In this document: positions 57,185-64,000 of the stretch, piece after piece
Numbering within the stretch: the first letter of the stretch is position 1
Layout of the letters: each line of letters begins with the position of its first letter
NCBI GenBank assembly: GCA_023055355.1
Contig: JALJCS010000015.1
Span: forward strand, 19,147,516-19,211,515
DNA length: 64,000 bases
Origin: Agelaius tricolor
Lineage: Eukaryota > Chordata > Aves > Passeriformes > Icteridae
Direction of reading: 5' to 3'
Made by a program: the position numbers and the translations under genes
Notes under the pieces: generated by a model
What the model was told of the DNA's origin: nothing
Database searches by the model: none
What the model saw: only the letters and a program-made list of their open reading frames with translations

Positions 57185-57347
57185 TGACGTCACTTTTCTG
57201 AGGGGCGGGACGCCGTGGTGACGTCACGGTGATGAGATAGCGAGGGGCGGGGCGTCGCTGACGTCACGGGGTGGCGGAGAGAGCGGGCAGGCGGGAGGGG
57301 ATGGCGGTGACGTCACGGCGGGCGGGTGCGGGATGGCGGTGACGTCA
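57185..57347. promoter_or_regulatory. Five perfect CRE octamers
   Basis: TGACGTCA occurs at 57185-57192, 57219-57226, 57259-57266, 57308-57315 and 57340-57347. The last ends 6 bp before the MTHFSD ATG. Flanks differ (agtg/ggtg/gctg), so the set is not a simple tandem repeat, although three sites carry 'gtgacgtcac'. CREB/ATF factors bind this octamer; CpG methylation of its core blocks binding. A strongly cAMP/ATF-responsive or constitutive CREB promoter is inferred. Confidence 0.85.
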
Positions 57348-57352
57348 GGGCG

Positions 57353-57493
57353 ATGGCGGCGGCGGCGGGCCGGGCGCTGCCCCCAGCGGGCCGCTCCAAG
57401 TGGGACATCCGGGAGGAGGTGTGGGAGCACCTGGAGGCCTCGGGCCTGGCCGAGTTCCCGCGGCCCGTGCGCGGCCGCATCCCCAACTTCAAG
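57353..57493 (+). CDS. MTHFSD: MTHFSD exon 1 (coding part)
   Basis: 47 codons from ATGGCGGCGG, an alanine-rich start ([20 protein letters not shown]), to AAG followed by donor gtacgg. Ends in phase 0. The start lies right after the fifth CRE. The N-terminal 15 residues are Ala/Pro-rich; conserved sequence begins at about '[13 protein letters not shown]'. Confidence 0.93.
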
Positions 57494-60400
57494 GTACGGC
57501 GGTGACCGGCGCTGGGCCGCGTCCTGCTGCTGCTGCTGCTCATTCCCTGCCCCGCTCTGCCGGGAGCGGCCGCCAGTGAGCACCCAGTGCCGCCCCAGTT
57601 ACCCCCTAGTGCTCCCCAGTGCCCCCCAATCCCCTCCCAGTCCCCTCAGTGCTCTCCCAGATCCCCCCCAGTACCCCCAGTTCTCCCCCCAGTGCTCCCA
57701 GTTCCCCCCCAGTGCCCCCGGTTCCTCCCCAGTGCTCCCCAGTGCCCCCAATGCTCCCCCAATGCCCCCCCAGTGCCCTCCAATACCTCCAGCTCTCCCC
57801 CAGTTCCCCCCCAGTGCCCTCAGTGCCCCCCCCGTGCTCCCCAGTGGTGTGCAGTGCCTCCCAGTTTCCCTCCAGTGCCCTCCAGTGCCCCTAGTTCTCA
57901 CCTGGCAGCCCTGGAGGGAAAGCAAACAAAACCCCCTTGTCAATTCCCAAGCCACAGAACGGTTTGGATGTCAGGAAAACATTTTTCACCAAAAGAATAA
58001 TGAAGTACTGGAATGCTCTTCCCAGGGAGGTGGTGGAATCACCATCTCTGGATGTGTTAAAAAAAGCCTGGACATGGCACTGGGAGCTATAGTCTGGTTG
58101 AGGTGTTAGTGCAAGGGTTGGACTCTGTGATCTTAGAGGTCTCTCCCAACCTGATTATTCTGTGATTCTGTTTGAATTGGAAAGGAATTTAAAGCTCCCT
58201 CAGCAGGAACACCTTCACTATCCCCCTTTGAGCCCTGTCCAAGCTGGCATTGGACATTTCCAGGGATTCACAGAAAATTAGCAGCCCCTCAATTAAAAAT
58301 CAGCCTGTCCAGAGGGTGAAAGGTTCTGCTTTACCCATTTCTGCTGTGAGCTGATATTTTATGCAAACAGGGCTCCTCCCATGCTGCCACCAGGCTCCTG
58401 GGCTTGCAGCAGTTCCGGGCTGCCCGTGCAGTAAAAATAAACCCTGATGCTCCCCAGAGGAACGCCCGCTTCCTCACCCTGGAAGTAAGTGAGAATGCTC
58501 CAAGTAAGTGAAAATCCTCTGCTCTTGGCTCCTTCCCTGTGCCAGGGCTCCCTCCAGGCCTGCTGCTCTCTCAGGGAGCTGGAAGTGTTCAGCAGAGCAC
58601 GGGAGGTGAAGGTGGATCCTGACAAACCTCTGGAAGGTGCCCGGCTGGCAGCTCTGCAGGTAAAGGCAGCCCTGAGGAGGGGCTGGGAGGGGACAGCAGA
58701 GCCTGGCAGTAGGGATGTGTTCCCTGAGTCAACAAATGATCCTTTGTCTCCTTAAAAAGCCCAGAAGTTTCTCTCCTCAAGGTGGCAAAAAGCCACCTCA
58801 TAGGGGACTTCACCTCAAACCCAATTGGACAGAAGCTAAAAGGTCCTGCCTAGGTAATTCACTAGAAAAAGAAGAGAATAAAGGAAATAATCCCTTTTGT
58901 GGGGTGTTTTTACCAGAAGCAAGAGCCTCTTGCCCCTGTCTCTGTAAGAGCTTTGTTATTTTGCTTTTTATTAAAACATTTTCTGTTTCCAGCAATGCCT
59001 CAGAAGCAATCCTGCTGATTTTATGCTGGGCTATCTCGGGTGTGATGGGTTTCTCTGAGGGCTCACAAGACCTGGCTCTAGGAGAAAATACAACTCACCT
59101 CAGCAACACCTGGCACTGCATCTTCAAGGGGTTTATGCTCAAATCAACGTGTCATGGAATGGTTTAGGTTGGAAGGGATTTGAAGGATAATTCAGTTCCA
59201 ACCTCCTGCCATGGCAGGGACACCTTCCACCGTCCCAGGGTGCTCCAAGTTCTGTCCAACCTGGCCTTGGACATTCCAGAAGCAGCCACAGCTTCTCTGG
59301 GCACCTTCTCTTCCCACCCTCACAGGGAGAATTTCTCCCTAAGATCCCATCTAACCCTGCCCTTCATCAGTTTGAAACTATTATCTCATAAACCTGCTTA
59401 GAGACATAGCTTTAAAGGAGGAATTGTCTTTAAAGGTATGTCCTGAAATATCTTCAAATGTCTGTCTTACCTTTTATTTCTTCAATAAACCTTTTGATGG
59501 AATTTTCCTCTATTGGAGGAAATTAACCCTACAAGCACTTCACAATCTACAACATATAAAAAAATTAAATATTTGGCCATGTCATTTTTACTGTGTGACA
59601 ATAAAAATATTTCTTCAGTGTAAAATGAACCTTCTCATGTGGTTCCTCAGGCAAGGAAGACTTTGCTGGTTCCCACACCACGTCTGAGGACTGGGCTGTT
59701 CAACAGGATTGTTCCCCCTCCAGGGGCAACCAAGGAGGTGCTGAGGAGATGTGCCACATCTCAGGTGGGACAGAATTAACCTTGGGACAGTGTGGGCTTA
59801 AGATGGACCAGCTGGAAGTTGGAAACCTGAAATATCTTCCTGTTAGGATGTTATTCCTGGCTTTGTGTACATTATAATATTGAAATCAGGAGAAAATTCA
59901 GTCTTAGCAGGACGGTATTGATATTTCTCAGTGTTTTTTGGAAAACTATGAGCAATTTGAGGTCAGTTAGATCTTTCTTCATGCTCCTCCATCCTGCAGC
60001 TGAGCCCTCTGGGGAACATTTTAGTGCTCCTAGGTGTAACCAGATGGGAAAGTTACCATCTTCAACCAAGGGGATGCTGAGGAGATGTGCCACATCTCAG
60101 GTGGGACAGAATTAACTGTGGGACAGTGTGGGCTTAGGATGAACCAGCTGGAAGTTGGAAAAACTGAAATACCTTCATGTTAGAATGTTATTCTTGGGTT
60201 TATGTACATGGATCATGTTGAAATCAGGAGAAAATTCAGTCTTAGCAGGACAGTATTGATGCTTCTCAGTGGTTTTTAGAAAATCATGGCTTGAGGTGAG
60301 TTTGGTGTTCATGCACCTCCATCCTGCAGCTGAACCCTCTGGGAATATTTTAGTGCTCCTAGGTGTAACCAGATGGGAAAGTTATCATCTTCAACCAAGG

Positions 60401-63355
60401 GGATGCTGAGGAGATGTGCCACATCTCAGGTGGGACTGAGGCATCAGGGAGGGCTGAGTTAACCTTGGGACAGTGTGGGCTTAGGATGGACCAGCTGGAA
60501 GTTGGAAAACCTGAAATATCTTCATGTTAGAATGTTATTCTTGGGTTTATGTACATGGATAATGTTGAAATGAGGAGAAAATTCAGTCTTAGCAGGGTTG
60601 AAAGGGATTTGAATTGATATTTCTCAGTGTCTTTTGGAAAATCATGACTTGAGGTGAGTTACAGCTTTCTTCATGCTCCTCCATCCTGCAGTTTTGAGCT
60701 GCTGAACCCTCGGGGGAACATTTTAGTGCTCTTAGGTGTTACCAGCACCCAAAGAGCCGTGAATTGAGGCATTTGCGTGCAGCGGGTTCCTCCTCCACGG
60801 GGGGAGGTCGGGCTTTGCCGCGGTCTCTTGCTGCCCTCTCGTGTTCCATCCTCACCGCACAGCCCAGGGCCGTGCCCAGACAGCCCTGCAGGGTTTACAT
60901 CTTTATTTGCCATGAAAACCCAACATGAAGAGGTTACTACGGGGATTTATTTCCTCCTTTATCTCCTGCTCAAGGCAATAAAGTTCTGCAGCAACCCCGT
61001 GAACAACCGAGGTTGTAAAGGCTGGTAATTAGTAGTGACTGTCTTTGTTGGAACTTCTATTGCAGTCATTAACTAATTAAGCTGTTCAGGGCTGAAGAGC
61101 ACTTTTGCAAGAGACCTTTCTCTTGGCCTGCTGTCTGATCTGGGCTCTTACCACCATGTGTCTGGTTTTTCCCCCAGCCCACTAATGAAAAAATGCTGTT
61201 GGCAGTTTGTATTTACAAAGCACTGTGCAAACAATCCTTACCACGCTGCTGGGAAGTGCCTGATGGGTGTTAGTGCTGATAGTCAGCCACAAATTACCGA
61301 ATTCTTGGGCTTTGTGCTCTGCACAGAAAATGTGTGGTTCTTTATTGTGATTTTAATATTCTTAATTTATAATTATCAGCAAGTTGAGTTCGTGTGAGGA
61401 GCATTTGCAGTGTGCTGTACACATATATTGGGAGTGATTGAGTCACAAGATGGATTTTTAATAGTTCTGAACCTTTGATATTTAAAAACCCTAGTAAACA
61501 TGATTTTTAATTTCTGTAATCTGGAGAGAATTTTTGTTAAGATGAGAACAGATTGAAGAGGAGTGGGTGGGGTTGAACAGGGAGAGAGGGAAGGAAAAAA
61601 AAAATTGTATCACTTTGTGCTGTAGTTGTCTGTGTCTAAATTAACTTTGTGATTTGTATTTCAGAATTAATTGAAGCATTTGTAGTGCTCTGGTATTCCT
61701 CAAGCTTTTAGTAGAGTAGGAAGTGTAAATAGGAAGTGTCACTTGCCCTCATTTTTAGGAACAGATTTCCAAAGAAGTGTTTCAAAATATCAGCTTTTGA
61801 TCCTAAGTAAAAATCCTTGCTTCTAAAAGTGCCCACCTCCCTCAGCTCTCCTTGCAGTGTGCCAAAATTCTTGTCACTGTAGTAGGGAATCTATTCTAGG
61901 ATTCCCTGGGGGATAACTTCCCAGACATGTACAGCTTGGCTAAACATGGAAGAGACACTTGGAAACATGGGGAGTTATTGGGATTTATCAAAATATCCTG
62001 GATTTCTGCCTCGGTCCATGGAAGACTGTGCCCTCTGCAAACCTCAAATGCTGTTTTTTTCCTGCAGGGTGTAAGAGACTTCAGCGTGCCTGTGGGGCTG
62101 GACAGCAAAGCACAAGTGGACTTGGTTGTTGTGGGCTCAGTGGCTGTCTCTGAAAAAGGTAAGGAAAAACTCCCAGCAGAAAGGTCCCAAGTGCCAGCCC
62201 AGTGGCAGGGCCACATTTCTCCTTGGAGCTGAGCTGTGGCCTTGGCCTCTGGCCCTGTGTGTGCCCAGTCCCTGCTGCCAGCGCAGCAGGAAGCAGGGCT
62301 GGTGCCTCAGGATGCAGTGGGCACACAGCAGTGGCCCCTGAGGTGTTCAGGAGAACTCTTGAGGAAAGCAATGGTTTGTGTTCTGAAGGAGTCCAGGCAG
62401 GCTCCTTGTCAGAGATCTGCTCTGCTCACACAGGCTCTGTGAAAGGACTTGTGTTAGACCTGCTGATTCAGGACCTATCTGGGGATCAGATTTTGCATTT
62501 TCTAGTATTTTGGAAACCTGCTAGTGCTGAAAATTTTCCACTGACTTTATCCCCTGCCTAAAATAACACAGTTTTTATATGTGACCCAGACTCCTCTTTA
62601 CCCACATTAACCTGTGTGGGACATGAATAGAAGGTTCTAAATACAATTGCTAAATAAACTGCTGGGTTAATTACACTGAATTTGTTTATTCTGAATGGGA
62701 AGCTTCTGAGATCTTTTAGGAGTCATTGAAATTGATTTTTTTATTTCATTTCAGTGCTGATTTCAAGGAAAGCTGCACTCTGTGAGAGTTGCTGATCTGA
62801 TTTTTTCCAGAGTTACAGCTTGCAGACTGCTGGGTTAATTACACCATTTTAACAACTTTCCACTGTGCTCTTTGATTTTTTTTTTCCCACTTTTTTGTGC
62901 TTTAGGCTGGAGAATTGGCAAAGGGGAAGGTTATGCAGACATGGAATATGCAATGATGGTGTCCATGGGGGCAGTGCAGGAGGACACACCTGTGGTCACC
63001 ATTGTGCATGACTGCCAGGTGAGTTGGGATGTTCAAATATCCCCTCTGCAGCTGGGAGGGAGCTCTGGGACACTTCCTGCTCTGTCTGCAGAGGAGACAT
63101 GGAATGAAGCTCGTTTGGCATCTTCATTCCCATTGTCTTTGATGGATTTTCATGTGACAAGCCATCAGGAATGGGGCACAGCTTTAGGGAGTTTGTTTTT
63201 AGCTACTTAACCAAATCTCTGCCTTGTAGGTGCTTGACATAGCAGAGGAGCTGCTGGGTGATCATGATTTAACTGTGGATTACATCCTCACTCCAACCAG
63301 GACCATCCAGACCAATTGCAAACGCCCAAAACCTCAGGGAATAATGTGGCACAAG
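57353..63355 (+). CDS. MTHFSD: MTHFSD, 5' six coding exons (gene incomplete)
   Basis: Methenyltetrahydrofolate synthetase domain-containing protein. It has a 5-formyltetrahydrofolate cyclo-ligase-like domain and, in the known family, a C-terminal RNA-recognition motif that lies beyond this window. RNA binding has been reported for the mammalian protein; enzyme activity is unproven. Six exons (57353-57493, 58546-58659, 59651-59764, 62068-62158, 62906-63018, 63230-63355) join to 699 nt, 233 residues in one frame. Landmarks: '[13 protein letters not shown]' (end of exon 1), '[15 protein letters not shown]' (exon 2), '[16 protein letters not shown]' (exon 3), '[15 protein letters not shown]' (exon 4), '[17 protein letters not shown]' (exon 5, the family's Gly-rich nucleotide/folate loop), '[20 protein letters not shown]' (exon 6). 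Splice phases are consistent. Five donors are GT; exon 6 has GC. It is divergent from FOXC2, matching human gene order and direction. Confidence 0.95.
57570..57895 (+). repeat. C-rich degenerate tandem repeat in MTHFSD intron 1
   Basis: About 30 units of a 9-11 bp 'cagtgcccc' type motif (variants 'cagttcccccc', 'caatgctcccc'). The complementary strand has G runs every 8-12 bp, so G-quadruplexes could form on the minus (template) strand. The repeat starts within about 80 bp of the exon 1 donor. Confidence 0.9.
57955..58170 (+). mobile_element. CR1 LINE 3' end
   Basis: Sense CR1: 'ggatgtcaggaaaacatttt', 'tactggaatgctcttcccag', 'ggaggtggtggaatcaccat', 'gatcttagaggtctctccca', ending 'attctgtgattctg', the expected short terminal repeat. 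A complete 3' terminus of a 5'-truncated insertion. Confidence 0.9.
58171..58275 (-). mobile_element. CR1 LINE 3' fragment, tail-to-tail with the previous copy
   Basis: Antisense CR1: 'ttgaattggaaaggaattta', 'caggaacaccttcactatcc', 'tgtccaagctggcattggac'. Abuts the sense copy at their 3' ends, which share the gattctg-type terminus. Confidence 0.75.
58546..58659 (+). CDS. MTHFSD: MTHFSD exon 2
   Basis: 38 codons, acceptor 'ccttccctgtgccag', donor gtaaag. Encodes '[20 protein letters not shown]' followed by the conserved '[18 protein letters not shown]'. Phase 0 at both ends. Confidence 0.93.
58660..59650 (+). other. MTHFSD intron 2
   Basis: About 990 bp with one antisense CR1 fragment and otherwise unique DNA. 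Acceptor 'tcatgtggttcctcag'. Confidence 0.85.
59155..59365 (-). mobile_element. CR1 LINE 3' fragment
   Basis: Antisense CR1 from 'catggaatggtttaggttgg' through 'catggcagggacaccttcca', 'ctgtccaacctggccttgga' to 'agatcccatctaaccctgcc'. Inserted in MTHFSD intron 2, opposite to gene direction. Confidence 0.9.
59651..59764 (+). CDS. MTHFSD: MTHFSD exon 3
   Basis: 38 codons encoding '[20 protein letters not shown]', then '[18 protein letters not shown]', with donor gtggga. Phase 0. The last 38 bp and the donor are the first unit of a tandem triplication that continues into intron 3. Confidence 0.94.
59727..60745 (+). repeat. Tandem triplication starting inside MTHFSD exon 3
   Basis: Three units begin at the word 'caaccaagg' at 59727, 60063 and 60392 (spacings 336 and 329 bp). 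Each contains the exon 3 end 'gctgaggagatgtgccacat', the donor 'ctcaggtggga', 'cagtgtgggcttaggatg' and 'ttcagtcttagcagg'. Units 2 and 3 lie in intron 3. The third stops matching after 'gtgctcttaggtgttaccag'. Unit similarity is about 90 percent or more by eye, suggesting a fairly recent event. Confidence 0.93.
59765..62067 (+). other. MTHFSD intron 3
   Basis: About 2.3 kb. Left half is the exon-derived tandem repeat. The right half (60750-62060) is unique sequence, AT-rich from 61000. Acceptor 'gctgtttttttcctgcag'. Confidence 0.85.
62068..62158 (+). CDS. MTHFSD: MTHFSD exon 4
   Basis: 91 nt encoding '[20 protein letters not shown]' and '[10 protein letters not shown]' plus the first base of a Gly codon. 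Donor gtaagg. The hydrophobic '[12 protein letters not shown]' is the most conserved core strand of the cyclo-ligase-like fold. Confidence 0.95.
62159..62905 (+). other. MTHFSD intron 4
   Basis: About 750 bp of unique sequence, with T-rich tracts before the acceptor 'ttttttgtgctttag'. Nothing else seen. Confidence 0.85.
62906..63018 (+). CDS. MTHFSD: MTHFSD exon 5
   Basis: 113 nt completing the split Gly codon and encoding '[20 protein letters not shown]', then '[17 protein letters not shown]'. Donor gtgagt. Contains the family's Gly-rich loop. Confidence 0.95.
63019..63229 (+). other. MTHFSD intron 5
   Basis: A short 211-bp intron without repeats, acceptor 'ccaaatctctgccttgtag'. Confidence 0.85.
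63230..63355 (+). CDS. MTHFSD: MTHFSD exon 6, with a GC donor
   Basis: 42 codons encoding '[20 protein letters not shown]', '[14 protein letters not shown]' and 'PQGIMWHK'. The homologous exon in mammals ends at the same 'W-x-K' point. Here the bases after AAG are gcaagt, the consensus of a GC-AG intron. Reading on gives 'ASSV' and then a TAA stop, so a splice near here is needed unless the protein truncates. The donor is also the edge of a 54-bp tandem repeat. Confidence 0.88.
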
Positions 63356-63727
63356 GCAAGTTCAGTTTAATCCAGTTAAATCTTAAACCTTTGCTGCTGG
63401 TGGCACAAACCAAGTTCAATTTAATCCAGTTAAATCTTAAACCTTTGCTGCTGGTGGCACAAACCAAGTTCAATTTAATCCAGTTAAATCTTAAACCTTT
63501 GCTGCTGGTGGCACAAACCAAATTCAGTCTTTATCCAGTTAAAATCTTAAACCTTTGCTGCTGGTGGCACAAACCAAATTCAGTCTTTATCCAGTTAAAA
63601 TCTTAAACCTTTGCTGCTGGTGGCACAAACCAAGTTCATTCTTTATTCAAGTTAAACCTTTGCTGCTGGTGGCACAAGGCAAGTTCAATCTTAATCAAGT
63701 TAAATCTTAAACTTTTGCTGCTGGTGG
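63348..63727 (+). repeat. 54-bp minisatellite seeded at the exon 6 donor
   Basis: Seven units beginning 'ggcacaa' at 63348, 63402, 63456, 63510, 63566, 63622 and 63671, plus a partial end. Unit body: 'aagttcaatttaatccagtt', 'aaatcttaaacctttgctgc', 'tggt'. Units 1 and 7 carry 'cacaaggcaagttc' (GC-donor word). Units 2-6 carry 'cacaaaccaagttc', which abolishes it. Unit 1 includes the last 8 bp of exon 6. Confidence 0.93.
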
Positions 63728-63894
63728 TTTACTGGTACCAATAACCTGATAAACCCCTCCATTCTTATATAGAAGCAATTTTTTTAAATTAGAAATATTT
63801 GGTAAAAGAGCAGATGTGTTTGTCAGGTGAAACAAAGCAGCAGCATCTGTGGGCAGTGGGGTTTAAGGGGTAATGGAGGAGAGATATTTCCCTA

Positions 63895-64000
63895 CACCTG
63901 AGGTTGCTGTATCCATGGATTATCAGGATATGCCCCATCCTGGAAGTGTCCCAGGCCAGGCTGGATGGGCTTGGAGCAATCTGGGGTAGTGGGAGGAGTC
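63895..64000 (+). mobile_element. CR1 LINE fragment, cut by the window edge
   Basis: Sense CR1: 'ttgctgtatccatggattat', 'catcctggaagtgtcccagg', 'ccaggctggatgggcttgga', 'gcaatctggggtagtgg'. Lies in MTHFSD intron 6 and continues beyond the window. Confidence 0.85.

Larger units (their letters stand above)
57100..57560. promoter_or_regulatory. MTHFSD CpG-island promoter
   Basis: CpG-rich region starting abruptly near 57100 and covering exon 1. It contains GGGGCGGGG (Sp1-type) at about 57243-57252 and the CRE cluster. Housekeeping-type, TATA-less by appearance. Upstream ATGs at 57301 and 57333 are out of frame with the coding start and would form upstream frames if transcription began left of them. 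Confidence 0.75.
57494..58545 (+). other. MTHFSD intron 1
   Basis: About 1.05 kb from donor gtacgg to acceptor 'cttccctgtgccag'. It holds a C-rich tandem repeat and two head-to-head CR1 remnants, described separately. Confidence 0.85.

Noticed and set aside
57333..58109. 258-residue plus-strand frame overlapping MTHFSD exon 1
   Set aside because: Out of frame with the conserved MTHFSD peptide; it runs through the donor into the C-rich intronic repeat and a CR1. At most an upstream frame.

Overview
This window is vertebrate nuclear DNA, almost certainly from a bird and probably a songbird. The signs are many short CR1 LINE 3' fragments, two avian-type endogenous retrovirus LTRs, one ERV gag fragment, compact intergenic spacing and strongly CpG-rich gene islands. 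Three genes identify the locus as the FOXF1-MTHFSD-FOXC2-FOXL1 cluster (human 16q24). They lie here as FOXL1 (minus strand), FOXC2 (minus strand) and the first six coding exons of MTHFSD (plus strand, running off the right edge towards where FOXF1 is expected).

Layout. About 1-41.2 kb is a gene desert downstream of FOXL1. It holds single-copy DNA with candidate conserved enhancers (for example 17.0-17.4, 33.6-34.5, 36.3-36.7 and 37.6-38.5 kb). It also holds CR1 remnants, a possible MIR-type fossil SINE (9.0 kb), two LTRs (20.5-20.97 and 28.16-28.75 kb), a gag matrix-like fragment (29.9-30.5 kb) and several minisatellites. FOXL1 (42.33-43.17 kb, intronless, 281 aa) sits in a CpG island, with a probable 3'UTR reaching a poly(A) signal near 41.24 kb. 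The 8 kb between FOXL1 and FOXC2 is dominated by three minisatellite blocks (45.7-48.4 kb). FOXC2 (51.07-52.57 kb, intronless, 501 aa) has a large CpG island and a pair of CCAAT boxes upstream. From 53.6 to 57.1 kb is the divergent FOXC2/MTHFSD intergenic region with a long polypurine tract. MTHFSD starts at 57,353 directly downstream of five perfect TGACGTCA (CRE) octamers.

How the genes relate. FOXC2 and FOXL1 are forkhead transcription factors of mesenchyme and mesoderm. They are co-oriented and probably share long-range enhancers in the flanking desert. MTHFSD is a widely conserved gene with a 5-formyltetrahydrofolate cyclo-ligase-like domain. It is an unrelated bystander with its own CRE-driven CpG promoter.

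Most unusual observations: in MTHFSD the 3' ends of two different exons (3 and 6), with their splice donors, have been captured into local tandem repeats. Exon 6 also appears to use a GC-AG donor that is the first unit of a 54-bp minisatellite. No bacterial-type system, CRISPR array or new protein family was seen. All calls come from reading the sequence; no alignment was run.
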